This document shows, piece after piece, positions 53,621-63,920 of a stretch of DNA of 64,000 nucleotides (within the stretch, counting starts at the first letter, position 1; the number at the start of each line of letters is the position of its first letter). Under the pieces are notes generated by a model, which was not told where the DNA came from, ran no database searches, and saw only the letters and a list, made by a program, of their open reading frames with translations. Made by a program: the position numbers and the translations under genes. The DNA comes from Kalaharituber pfeilii (lineage: Eukaryota > Ascomycota > Pezizomycetes > Pezizales > Pezizaceae). Where the stretch lies: positions 186,001 to 250,000 of the forward strand of contig WHUZ01000064.1 in assembly GCA_015179045.1 (NCBI GenBank), given 5' to 3'.

Positions 53621-54216
53621 CACTGAAGAAGCTTTTTTACAATAGCAGGTACTGCAGATAGAACGCCTTGTTTGACAACTGATTATGTATATCTAGCATG
53701 TAATATAGTCCATTTTGCCACTCTCGCTGCAATAGAGAATTCGGCTCATTGTGGTGCATCGAGGAGCATTGAGGAGAGCTGCCTTACCTGTCAATAGCTT
53801 TTTCTGCCAAATGTCATGCTGTTAAGAGGGGCCTGCCATACCTGTAAATATGTGCTGCAACAGTCGCGTCAACAAACATAAACAAACATGTTCTGAGCGC
53901 GTCGGCACGTTGTATCACCAACCTAGTCAACACTGAACTTGACGTCAGAATGAGGGGTAATTCCTGCAGTATCAACCGGCAACCTGGAAGTGTACTGAGC
54001 AACTGCCTATCATCCTATATTGGGTTGCCAGCCGACCCATGTGAGTAACAACCAGCGGCTGTAGTGGCCGACCCAATGAGCAGCCCGATAAGCAGTCCAA
54101 TAAGTAGCCGAGTAAGTGACTCTGCGAGTAGCCCAGTTCTAAAGCTCCCTTTGCAACAGTTAAAGTTTATTTCAATTGAGTAGTGGGCATCCATGACCAA
54201 AACAAAGGTTGCGTTC
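53621..54216. repeat. Unassigned plus inverted ggccgctcattggg-type repeat
   Basis: 53750-53985 contains decayed satellite-like pieces inverted relative to 47640-47700. 54015-54190 is the inverse of 47020-47200 and 55020-55140 (gggttgccagccgaccc, ccgacccaatgagcagcc). Confidence 0.5.
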
Positions 54217-54230
54217 AGGCGTACCTACTC

Positions 54231-54291
54231 GTCCTGCCATGGCGAAGAGCCGCATGCGGGGTCATGTGACAAAAAAAAAAAAAAAAAAAAA
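54231..54291 (+). mobile_element. Minimal family B hairpin insertion
   Basis: A 61-bp insertion starting gtcctgcc, hairpin with gcatgcgggg distal arm, tcatgtgac and an A-tail of 22. The target aggcgtacctactc is repeated at 54217-54230 and 54292-54305. Confidence 0.88.
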
Positions 54292-54305
54292 AGGCGTACC
54301 TACTC

Positions 54306-55300
54306 AGCGCCCTGATGCAACCCACCTTTCGTATTGCGCCCTGTGCGCCCCAGCGTTCTGACGCTAGATCTTACACCCTGTCGCATCCTGATGCCACAAG
54401 TGAACCTTTGATCAATGATTATTGCATCTCGGCGCATTTGGGTATCCACAATGCAATTACAATAATTGACCTGCAGCCCGACGCTGGCTGTCGGCGTGGG
54501 ACCCTTAATTTGTATATATCGCCTTCAGCATTAGGTCGGCGTGAGGCCCTTTCGTAGCCCCGTAATTCGTACATATCACCTTCGGCATGCCGATTCCATT
54601 TCCTCTCAATAGCTCATGCGCGCAGTAAATACTCAATATACTTAACATGTTCAATATCTCATGCGTGCGCTCAATATACTCAATACTCTCTATACCTCAT
54701 GTGTGCAGTCAATATGCTTAATATTCTCTGCAACTCATGGCATGCTCAATGTACTTAATACTCTCTACATCTCATATGCACTGCGAAAGTGGCCAATTCC
54801 TAGCCCGGGTCGGGAATTCATGCCCAATATGCTGAACAGGCTCAATATGCCCAATATTCTCTACTCTCTATATCTCATACCCGCACTCCATATGCTCGAT
54901 ACGCTCAATTGGTCCAATCTGCTCAATATCTTCAGGGCAGTCAATTATCTCAATCTGGCAAGTATGCCTGAGCTGCCCTGTTAGGACATTGCTAATTTGG
55001 GACGAACCATACGCTGGTGCGCCAAAATCCAGCTCATCAGGCCGCGCGTTGGGCCGCTCATTAGGCTGCGCGTTGGGCCGCTCATTGGGCCGGCCACTAC
55101 AGCCGCTGGTTGTTACTCATATAGGTCGGCTGGCAACCCAAAGTAGGATGATAGGCTGCTGATCAGTACACTTCCAGGTTGCCGGTTAATACTGCTAGGA
55201 TTATCTCCCACTCTGACATCACAACTAGGCTACTGGCAGACATGTGCAATATGCTAATGCATAGAGATTGTATTTGTTGACGCGAATATTTTGTAGGTAT
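54306..55300. repeat. Mixed low-copy repeats, no gene
   Basis: 54590-54980 holds many ctcaatatgct / ctcatgcgcgcactcaatat units of about 20-25 bp. 55020-55140 is a ggccgctcattggg-type repeat. Open frames in the region are repeat translations. Confidence 0.5.
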
Positions 55301-55309
55301 GGTGGGCTG

Positions 55310-56180
55310 TCTTAAATAGCGTAAAATATGATAGAATGAGCTGAATCTAATAAGTATAACGCGTTCTACCTAACGGTATGAAATATGGCTTAATCTGACA
55401 GGATCGCATACCTTGATGGTGTAAGATATGGCAACATAAGCTCAACTCAATAGGTATGCTAGGTCCCACTCACGCGAAATATACTAACATGAGCTCAACT
55501 TAACAAGTATGCTGGTCCCACTCAACCATACGAGATATGGCAACAACAAAATCATGCCCGAATTGCATCTCGTGTAGGCAGGAATCAAAGCACAAGCAAC
55601 CCACTCCTTTTACTGCTGCTAACTAGCTCAACTTAATAGGTATGCTAGGTCCACTCAACCACGCGAGATATGGCAACAACAGCTCAACTTAATAGGTATG
55701 CTAGGTCCTCCTCAACTATGTGAGATATGGCAACAACAGCTTAATCTGACAGGATGGCAGCCTTCAACAATGCAGAATATGGTAATATGAGTTAAATTTC
55801 ACAGGTATGGTAGACCCTTCACGATGGCAGGAGATACAGTAGTATAAGCTCTATTAACAAAGTATGACAGGCCCTTTTGATAGTGAGAGATGAGACATAA
55901 TAAGTTAAATTTAACAGGTATTGTAGACCCCTCTCAATAGTATAAGATGAGGCTGAATGAGCTGAATCTGATAGGTATGACAGATTTCCGTCAATGGCTA
56001 CATATGGACTCAATCTATAAGGAGAGCAGTACCATTTCCACGTCGTAGATGAGGCAGGATGATCTTAATTAACAGGTATGATAATTCTCTCTCGACAGCA
56101 CAAGAATAAGCTCAATTTGACAGGTATGACTCATTTCTCTCTATGGTACGAGATGCAGCAGAATAAGCTAAATCTTATAG
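55310..56180. repeat. Diverged ~56-60 bp satellite
   Basis: Units share gacaggtatg, a pyrimidine-rich 'ccctctcgac' part and agatatg...agaatgagctcaa. About fourteen units, more AT-rich and more diverged than at 47690-48406, consistent with an older or decaying part of the same satellite. Confidence 0.6.
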
Positions 56181-56234
56181 GTTATGGCAAGATAATAAGT
56201 AAGAGCCGTCCTGCTTTTTTGCTCCTCTTAGTGA

Positions 56235-56310
56235 TTGCTATACTGTTTTTTTTTTTTTACCGTATCATATACCTGCGCTTGCAGCTATTGGGCATGGCAG
56301 GGCTCTCCTA
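56235..56310 (-). mobile_element. Family B hairpin, decayed
   Basis: T run at 56246-56257, accgtatcatatacctgcgc, ttgcagctattgggcatggc and agggct. Some base-stem positions are changed. A weak ctatac repeat may be the target duplication. Confidence 0.6.
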
Positions 56311-56965
56311 TATACTTTTATTTCAGTGGAAGTTTTGGTTATTTTATTGTATGTCCCAGAATTGGTTCATGGGGAGCAAATTTTTTAAGATAATAATAGA
56401 TCAAATAAATAAAGTTACCTCGCATTATGAATTCCAATGTAACAGGTACCAGCTATCATAATTAGTAAGCTTCGCTCTAGGGATTATAGGATCAAACGGG
56501 CCTTCAAGAGAACATAGTATCTCTCAAGAAGGTATAGTATATTTGATTGATTCTTTTAGGCATCGCTGCATACAGTCACCCTCTCGAGGAGAGTATAAGT
56601 TAAAAGCAAATGAATCTGTAAGGTCATTATCCCTGACTGGAAAGGTCAGGGAGTTGGTTAGCAGCGCCAGTGAACTCCCAAAGCAAGTTGCATTGTAGAT
56701 CAAGCCCTATGCACAGCCAATTAGCCAACAGTTTCATGTGGTGCAACCATTATTGTTTGCTGGATCAGTGATGCGAAGGCCGCTTGGCTGTGCGTTGTGG
56801 GGACTGCTTGCAAGGCCGGATCTTCCAGACTTGGCAGATACATTCACCGATTTCTCAGGGCGATCCATGTATGGTAGGATGCAACATGGCGCACGCGACG
56901 GGACCGCGTTGCAACATGTTCCCCAGTTCTTGCCCTGTGCGCCCTATGCTCCAGGCGCACGGGGC
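56311..56965. other. Unassigned
   Basis: No gene. The last part (56900-56965) has gcgccctatgctccaggcgca, related in style to the tandem repeat at 53265. Confidence 0.4.
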
Positions 56966-57642
56966 GATTATTTCAATATTGCTGATGCACCCGCCCCCAT
57001 CTTGCTATCCTCGATCTTGCTGCCATCCGAGAAGAGAATCACCCTCCCTCTTCTGGCTTCCTCAACCGAGGTTCTCCACTCCTCTCTTTCCCCCTTCTTT
57101 CTTCCCAGCCTCACTGCGATCTCCACCTCCACCTTCTCACACCCCTCTCCCCATGAGATCTTCTCCCCCTCCTCTGAGAACCTCGCCCACTGACCTTGCC
57201 AGCAGTCCAGTACAGCTTCATACCCATCTTCCTCGGCCAGTGCCCACTGCACCCCCCAGTCTCTACAATTTCTTGCCTCCTCCTCTCTCTCCGAACTCCT
57301 ACTCCGAACTCCGAAGTCGCCTGTGCAGAGCTCTGCCAGCTCCGATGGTACCTCCACCTCCCAGATGATTGCTCTCGCTTGCACGCCATCCAGGACTGTC
57401 TCTACGTCTTCTACCCCGCATACCGCATTCACCCTTCTGACCCGCACCTCTCCCCCCTCCAGCTGCCCTCTTCAAGACTTGCAGCTGTACTTGCTCCATC
57501 TCCTTCTTCCACTCCTTCTGGCCTCTCTATCCGATCTCACTCCCCTACATTGCCACTGCCCTCACCATCCTTATATACGCCTGCCACCAGCTCCATGGTG
57601 ACATTTCCTAGTCCCGGTTTCCCAGTCCTGAGAGTGCCCCCA

Positions 57643-58537
57643 TGTCACGCAGCGGCGGCGGGCGGGGTGCTGCTAAGGGATACGGCCAGTTCAGGGTAAC
57701 AGTAGTTTCACAAGTGCTAAACAGCAGAGGCTTGACAGGAGAGGCTTGCAGGTAGTAGTTCAGCGGTTCCAGTTCAACGGCGATGGTAGGCTATGGTGAA
57801 AAGGCAGAGAAGACCAAGTACTGAATTAGATCTAGGGATTGACAAGAATAACAAGAACATATGGACTGCGAGGAACCATATGGGTCTATTAAGAAGACAA
57901 GACAACAGACAAGGAGAGAAGAAACTATTACATGAGGGCAAGATAGAGCCTATATATACATGATAGGTTCATTACCTAAGAAACATAATACAAAGGTAGA
58001 AGCAGCGACGAGGGCAGTAGTAAGAACAGAGTGGTGAAGGCAGAGTTTTCATGGTAGGCAGGCTATGATGGCAGGCGGCCTATACTAGCAGGCGGACTGT
58101 ACTGGCAGGCGGGTTATACTAGCAGGCGGGTCGTACTGGCAGGCGGGCTATACTAGCAGGCGGACTGTACTGGCAGGCGGGTTATACTAGCAGGCGGGTC
58201 GTACTGGCAGGCGGGCTATACTAGCAGGCGGGCTATACTAGCAGGCGGCCTGTCCTGGCAGGCGGACCATACAAGCAGGCGGGCTATACTAGCAGGCGGC
58301 CTGTACTGGCAGGCGGACCATACAAGCAGGCGGGCTATACTGGCAGGCGGGCTATACTGGCAAGCGGGCTATACTGGCAGCTTGCTAGCTACATGTAGCT
58401 AGCCGGTTCTATGAGCTTGCCGGCGATCATGGCTTGCCGGCGGTCGTGGCTTGCCGGCGGTCGTGACTTGCCGGCGGTCGTGACTTGCCGGTGGTTGTGG
58501 CTTAGTGTGCGGAGACTGTAGGGCGTAGGCTGTGACA
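57643..58537. repeat. Solo LTR, 895 bp, with internal minisatellites
   Basis: Ends tgtcacg and tgtgaca are mirrored, and the flanks cccca and ccccg agree at four of five bases. LINE-C sequence lies on both sides. The interior contains two minisatellite arrays near its right end. No coding sequence. Confidence 0.6.
58050..58500. repeat. Two adjacent minisatellites
   Basis: 58050-58390: about 17 units of roughly 20 bp, tactagcaggcgggctata with alternating 'ctag' and 'ctgg' forms. 58425-58500: about five units of about 19 bp, cttgccggcggtcgtga. Units are contiguous with no unique spacers, so this is not a CRISPR array. Confidence 0.85.
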
Positions 58538-58578
58538 CCCCGCTAGCCTCCTTGCTCTGCTCAGCCTATCTCGCCAAT

Positions 58579-59368
58579 CAGTGTTCCCAACCGGCCAGGC
58601 CGCCCAGGCCGTCCAGGCCATTCAGGCCGTTCAAGCAATTTCAGGGGCAGGAGGGCTGGTTACGAGGCTATTTCAGGGGCCACCTTCAGGTTTACTTGGA
58701 CACGGATTTAATATGAACCTTTCAATATTTTCGGGTAACTATCTAGACTTTTTTTTATTGAGCAGCACTTTTCGCAGGTATTCAGGTAGGTAATTTTTTT
58801 TTTGTATCGCTTGACTATATACTAATTTCTTATTAGTATTGCAGGGAGACAGACATTCCAACCACCGGTACTGGCGATGATGATTCCTTTAGTATTCTCC
58901 TATTCTTCACTCTCCATAGTGCAGTTCAAGTTTTGACCTTGCACCGACGATTCCCTGCAGTCCAATCTGATGCCGATATCGAGTCTTCTGGAATTTGGGT
59001 TACAAAAATCTGGTGCGACAAAGTTGGATTTGACACTATGGTGAAGATGTGCATGGCTAATGGAAAGCGATACTGGCGGTGTAAAATCAGCAAGCAAAAT
59101 CCTAAACATTAGAGAATGAGGTATACGTAGAATTTAGAGTACGTTCTGTATATAGCTAGCTACTGTATAACTTAACTCACACTGCAGCCTGCATGGCCTG
59201 GACCGGCCTGAATGGCCTGGACCGGCCTGAATGGCCTGAATGGCCCGAATGGCCTGAATGGCCTGGACCGGCCTGAAACATTCAGGCCGCCTGGACCGGC
59301 GCGGGCGGACCTCACGGCCGGCCAGGCCATACCCTTGGCCTGGCCTGGCCGGCCCGTTGGGAACACTG
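58579..59368. mobile_element. hAT-like DNA element, 790 bp, with 8-bp target duplication
   Basis: The ends cagtgttcccaac and gttgggaacactg are perfect inverses. The 8-bp target tcgccaat is repeated exactly (58571-58578 and 59369-59376). Both features fit the hAT superfamily. Subterminal regions are full of ggcctgaatggcc and ggccaggcc units. The middle (58800-59110) has no complete transposase, so it is non-autonomous. Confidence 0.8.
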
Positions 59369-60067
59369 TCGCCAATGCGTACTGAAGATCAGCTTCTCGT
59401 CGAAAATGACCCCCAGCCACTTCAGCATCTCCCCCTCCTTCCACCTTTTCCCCACTCCGAAAGTTATCATCTCCCACTTTGACTCCTCTAGTGGAATTTG
59501 ATCCTCTTCTGCCACCTCTGCCATCGCCATCTTCACCTCCTCCCTAAGCCGTGCGATATTCCAGTATCCATGCCAGTCCAGGATTGTCGCCGCCAGGTCA
59601 TCCACGTACGATGGAACCTCCACCTCCACCCCGGTTGCTACCTCCCTCAACCTCCTCTCCATCTTTTCTATGGTGGGTGCCATGAAGATCAGGAAAACGA
59701 CCAGCAAGAGCGGTGATCCCTGCGGGACCCCCACATTTGACCTGCCCCTCCCCCTCTCCTTGCCGTCCCACCACACCCCAAATTCCCTCCCCCCATAAAC
59801 TCCTCCAGCCACCTCCGCTTCCTCTTCACTTCCTCACCCCCCTCTCCTCTATCCTCCCATCACTACCTCCTTTCTCACAATGTTAGAGCCCCTTTAACAT
59901 CCGCCGTCACCCACGCTGCTCTCCCCCCTCTGTGCAGACACCTCTGCACCTTGGTCACCGCCCTTGCCATCGCCTGGATCGCGTTCCTCCCTTTTCGCAC
60001 TCCCAACTGGAGTCTGTGGAAAAGGCGATCTTCCTTCTGCAGCCTGCTGGCCATCACCTTCTCTCCA

Positions 60068-60100
60068 ACGAGTAATGATATTTAAAAGAAAAAAAAAAGA
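60068..60100 (+). mobile_element. Family A tail remnant
   Basis: Only gagtaatgatat and an A-rich tail are left, joined to the broken end of LINE-C. The hairpin is absent. No target duplication resolved. Confidence 0.5.
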
Positions 60101-60267
60101 CTTCGAAGAGTACGGGTGGCGGGAGGATGAGGGAGAGGTTGATGCAATCGAGGAATGGTTCGCCAGCGTCGGTCTGGGCTATCCGCGAGGCTGGAGGTAC
60201 GTTTAGTCCCCAAATCTTGTACGTAGAGTAGATCAAGTAGCTAGATGACTAACCATACCCAGGTATA

Positions 60268-60327
60268 TGGGTCCCTGCCTGTCTGCGGGGTTATGTGGCC
60301 AGAAAACAAAAAGAAAAAAAAAAAAAG
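60268..60327 (+). mobile_element. Family B copy with apical hairpin deleted
   Basis: ccctgcctgtctgcggggtt keeps the base stem (ccctgc with gcgggg) but has lost the whole upper part of the hairpin, then tatgtggccag and an A-rich tail. Confidence 0.65.
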
Positions 60328-60800
60328 AGCTTTCCGGTGAACTGATATTAGCTGCCTGTGAAAGACTGATTCCTGAGCAATGTAGTCTATTCCCGAGCAA
60401 GCCGGAACGCAAGTACCACTAGGTCCTAAGTAAAAGGTTGACCTACCTACTGACAGTTACTGCTCGCTAACAACCCCTTTCCACTTTCAAATTGCTGCAC
60501 AACTTGTCTGCTATTGACAACTTGCTGCCAGTAGCAGGGGAGTACCGGCTCCTGGCAGGTCGCTACTATCAGTGAAAATACTAGAGTCTCATATTCATGA
60601 TTATTATTTCGCTCCGCGTTCAAATTTCTATAGATGAATATTAGTAAGAATCAGAATTGTAATTGTAACTATATTCCTATTAGCAAAAGTTCCAGGAAAA
60701 TTACCAAATGTGCTGTAGGTATTTCTCTTCCATTTGAGCAAAATTTTAGGATATGATCAATACAGGCAGAGACATCCGAAATCCTCCACCATTCTAGAAT
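60328..60800. other. Unassigned
   Basis: It contains gcaacttg-type words also seen near 18780. No gene. Confidence 0.4.
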
Positions 60801-61092
60801 TGGAATTTTTATTTTTTTTTTTTTATTTTTTTTTTTTATATCATTACTCGCATGCCCCCTAAGGGCTATGGCGAGGTGCAGGTACAAAGATATTTAAGAA
60901 TTGAAAAGAAGTCAAAATCAAGAGATACGAGATGACAGGAGTAAAAATGAAAGAAAAGTAAAGTCAAGGTCAAGAAATGCGATTAATCCCTATTTCCCCC
61001 CGTCTCGTCCAGTAGGTCCATCAGGCGCTTCAATGGGTCTTCGTCACCGTCCTTCTTTGGTGTGAGGATGTCTTTCTTCAATATGATAGGGA
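60801..61092 (-). mobile_element. 5'-truncated LINE-A 3' end
   Basis: T-rich run broken by two A residues, atatcattactcgcatgccc, hairpin (ccctaagggc loop), 3' leader of about 120 bp, and the last ORF2 codons on the minus strand (EDPLKRLMDLLDETGG). Target duplication not found. Confidence 0.75.
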
Positions 61093-61458
61093 TTGCGGTG
61101 ATGGCAAGTATTTAGTTTTGGTGGTTGCATTGCCATAACTTAGGCCCCTGCAAACGTCAAGTTACAAGATCAAATTGTTGTCATGAACGCAGTTCTGGTA
61201 ACTGTACTAATCAGGAAGATGAGAGTTTTGCATTACTGTTATCTTATAGATAGTAGTTGTGATAGCTCACTATGACCCTAGGTCATAAGCGAGTATGTAA
61301 ATACATACAAGTAATGTAAGTACTGTCGGAACATTACATCCGTTGCCACCTGTTACTGTTATCTATCTTTTCGTTCCACTCATATGCATCTAGTTTTACT
61401 ACTGGACAGTATATGAATCACGCCACGACACCAACTTTTGTGCGGCTTAACGCCAGGG
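61093..61458. other. Unassigned, related to the composite repeats
   Basis: gggattgcggtgatggcaag and gtggttgcattgcca resemble 13612-13670 and the inverted 18409-18486. tcataagcgagtatgtaaat resembles the LINE target at 13257. No gene. Confidence 0.4.
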
Positions 61459-61873
61459 TGTTACGGATTGCAACCGACCGTTTGCAAACCGTTGCACCAA
61501 AAGGTAGAACTACCGGTACCACCCGGTAGTGCGGTCGGTATATATAGGAGTATCCGTACGGGCCGGTCAGCGACTCGCTTACGTTTGCGCACGTGGTCAA
61601 GGATCTTGGCTCCCTTAGACGTCCACACGTACTAGTAATCAGCTTCCCTCTGCCGCCATGGCACGCCAAGCCGTGACACAGGGGGTTTTCTTTGCAAGCC
61701 ACGCATCCCGTGCCTTTCTCACCTTCCTGATATGATATCTTCCCTGATAATTCCCTATTCAGTTATGGTTTCCAAGTCACGTTATGCTATGCTTTCTCAT
61801 GTATATAGACCTGCTGTTCTTGCGACTCTAAGTTCAATAGACTCAACGGTATCTCTATAGCCTTCACGGTGAC
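61459..61873 (-). repeat. Possible Gypsy-type LTR
   Basis: On the minus strand it would run from tgtcaccgtgaagg to cgtaaca (415 bp), the same termini as the LTR at 35363. A tatatatagg element lies near 61540. After its end the minus strand reads agttggtgtcgtgg, a primer-binding-like sequence. No target duplication. Confidence 0.4.
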
Positions 61874-62286
61874 AAAGCAGCTCTCGTATACCCTTCCGCT
61901 CCTATAAGTACATTCATGTTCTTCACTACACTGCGTGTTTTTCTCTAGATCGTTTTTGTAAAGAACACTACTTTCTCTCTATTCGCGATCAAGCAAGTGT
62001 TCCCAAGCAGACTAGAACGTTCATATGGAGGTAAATAATCATTTGATGTCATTGCAACTCAATTATTGCTTCTACGGCAAGTCTTCACGGGCAATTGAAG
62101 GGCACATTTTGATCCCATGATTGGATCTCAGTAAAGTTCCCAGAAGGTATAAGAGAAGAATCATCAATTAATATTATCTATACATGATAACTGCAGGACA
62201 TAAACTATTCATATGCCTCCTCTCAACGTAGCTCTCCAAGACATCAGCTTCCAAGCTCAGACACACCTACTTCAAATATTTTATGA
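61874..62286. other. 3' flank of the secreted-protein gene
   Basis: About 410 bp, AT-rich, no gene seen. Confidence 0.4.
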
Positions 62287-63231
62287 TTAACCGAACATCC
62301 TTGCGTGCCGGCGAACTGGGGCCCTTTTGGATGCCTTCTTGACCGGCTTCATGCCACCTGTGTTGGTAGGCGGCGTCTTCGGCCTTGGGGGTGTAGGGGG
62401 CTTTGACTTTGTTTCCGGATTCTTGCCACCTGTGTTGGTAGGCGGCGTCTTCGGCCTTGGGGGTGTAGGGGTCCCTGACTTTGTTTCCAGCTTAGACGTT
62501 GTGTGAGGATTAGGAGAGGTGGGGGTATTGGGGGCGGTCGGGCTGTTCGGCGGCGGGCAAGTTTGCGCCTGCACCTTCTCGCATCCCTTCACCTGATCCG
62601 GCTTGAACCCCAACTCGCGTAAGTAGCCACGGCACCCATAAACGGCCCCCTTTTCGTCCTTATTACTGTCGTGGCACGGGTCCATTAGACCCCCATTTTT
62701 ATTGAAAGTGACTATCAGCTTCTTGTCCTTATTAATCAGGCTCGAATTTGGGCCATTTTCCTTGAACCACGCGTTTGTCGCCATGATTTCTCCGCACTTG
62801 CCGTCATTATTGTGTCCCCACCCACTGCCGACTCTGGCTTTACAGGTGTCTAGAGCTTTGATGACCTGCTTCTGAATGTCCATCGCTTTGCCTGCCTTGC
62901 CGGGAACTGCTCCAGGCCCTCTTATTGAGGTGGCGAAATAGATTTTCTTGCGGTCCACAGTAAAGCCAGAAAGCGCTGCGGGCCAAGTGTCGGGAGGCCA
63001 CTGGTCCTTCCTGAGTCGAGCTTTAAGCATCTCCATGGTCTCTTTGGTGTCAGTTGTCAATTGGGTCATGGTGATCTCCTCAGGGAGTGTAATGGTGCCC
63101 ATGTAGCCGTAAAGTTCCCCACGGTTTGGGACCTCCCACACCATTTCTTCGAGTTCGATACCGGCTGCGAGCACGTGGCTGCACAGGAGCAGCAGGAGGC
63201 CGAGGATACTTTGGAAATCGGAGAACTTCAT
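62287..63231 (-). CDS. Secreted six-cysteine protein with repeated Pro-rich tail
   Basis: 314 residues from the ATG at 63231, no intron. Residues 1-22 form a signal peptide (ILGLLLLLCSHVLA). Residues 24-225 are a globular part with six Cys (130, 146, 186, 200, 217, 225), enough for three disulfides. Residues 226-300 are Pro/Thr-rich and contain PPRPKTPPTNTGG twice (257-269 and 281-293, a 72-bp DNA repeat). The C-terminus KKASKRAPVRRHARMFG is basic with KR and RR pairs that could be cut by a Kex2-type protease. A stop follows directly. Family unknown; secreted effector-like or cell-wall protein are both possible. Upstream DNA is unremarkable. Confidence 0.8.
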   Translation of the reverse strand: MKFSDFQSILGLLLLLCSHVLAAGIELEEMVWEVPNRGELYGYMGTITLPEEITMTQLTTDTKETMEMLKARLRKDQWPPDTWPAALSGFTVDRKKIYFATSIRGPGAVPGKAGKAMDIQKQVIKALDTCKARVGSGWGHNNDGKCGEIMATNAWFKENGPNSSLINKDKKLIVTFNKNGGLMDPCHDSNKDEKGAVYGCRGYLRELGFKPDQVKGCEKVQAQTCPPPNSPTAPNTPTSPNPHTTSKLETKSGTPTPPRPKTPPTNTGGKNPETKSKPPTPPRPKTPPTNTGGMKPVKKASKRAPVRRHARMFG

Positions 63232-63533
63232 TTTGTGATGAGCTCGAGGTTAATGTTATATTGTGTAGAAATAGGCACGATGGGTCAGGTTAGAAGATAG
63301 TGGTTAACAGAATGAAATACTAGAAGCAAGAAGGTAAAAAACTATATGGGACCAGCCCAGGAGAAAGTCGTAAAAGAAAGGATTGCACTCGGAGGCAGTG
63401 CACGAAAGCTGCCTTGCTGCTGAACACTGTTCGTGATATTGAAAGAAAGGAGACAGAGGACAGAAAATTGACCATACTTATAGACCTGTGCACAATCGCC
63501 TGCTGTGTGTTTGTTTGGTGTCATGTGTGATCT

Positions 63534-63593
63534 TTTTTTTTTTTTTTTTTTTTTTTTATATTAATCGCTTGCCGCCCTACGGGCTATGGCGAT
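63534..63593 (-). mobile_element. Minimal family A hairpin insertion
   Basis: A 60-bp insertion: T run of about 24, atattaatcgcttgccgccc, loop and ggcgat. The target atgtgtgatct is repeated at 63523-63533 and 63594-63604. It lies about 300 bp upstream of the secreted-protein gene's start. Confidence 0.9.
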
Positions 63594-63604
63594 ATGTGTG
63601 ATCT

Positions 63605-63920
63605 TGGACGGGCGAGTAAGCACCTAGATAGATTGAGACTGGTGCTTACAATCGTGGGGATCCCTTCTCATCACGCGAGATCGGTGAAGTTATTTGGGTG
63701 AACAGCCGTCTGGTGAGGTTCCCCAAGATTTTGCAGCATCAAACCACAGTTCCCGTAGGGGTCCGATCCTCTTACATCGAACATCGAATGTGCGAGAATA
63801 TGTACACTATCGTGATCCATAGAAGCCGGTTTTTGTTGTTGCTTCATCTGAAGAAAAATTGCAATACTTTCATGGGATCACTTGACTCCAGATCACACTC
63901 CCATTGGCAAAAAAAAAAAA
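63605..63920. other. Unassigned
   Basis: About 300 bp with no recognisable frame or repeat. Confidence 0.4.

Larger units (their letters stand above)
56968..60060 (-). mobile_element. LINE family C, broken, with an LTR and a hAT-like insertion
   Basis: Minus strand, from the right: RT pieces (RGGRAAWVTADVKGAL near 59900; GVPQGSPLLLVVFLIF near 59735; VPSYVDDLAATILDW near 59600; LKWLGVIFDEKLIFS near 59400), then after two insertions the thumb region and the start of RNase H (RVILFSDGSKIEDSKMGAGA near 57010), where it ends at about 56990. Both ends are truncated and several frames are broken. The Asp residues of YVDD are kept. Insertions: LTR 57643-58537 and hAT-like 58579-59368. Confidence 0.75.

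Noticed and set aside
56600..56660. tRNA gene
   Set aside because: A ccctgact/aggtcaggg stem is present but no cloverleaf, anticodon arm or B-box consensus follows.
58050..58500. CRISPR-like array
   Set aside because: Units are contiguous and vary gradually, with no unique spacers, and the host is eukaryotic. It is a minisatellite inside an LTR.
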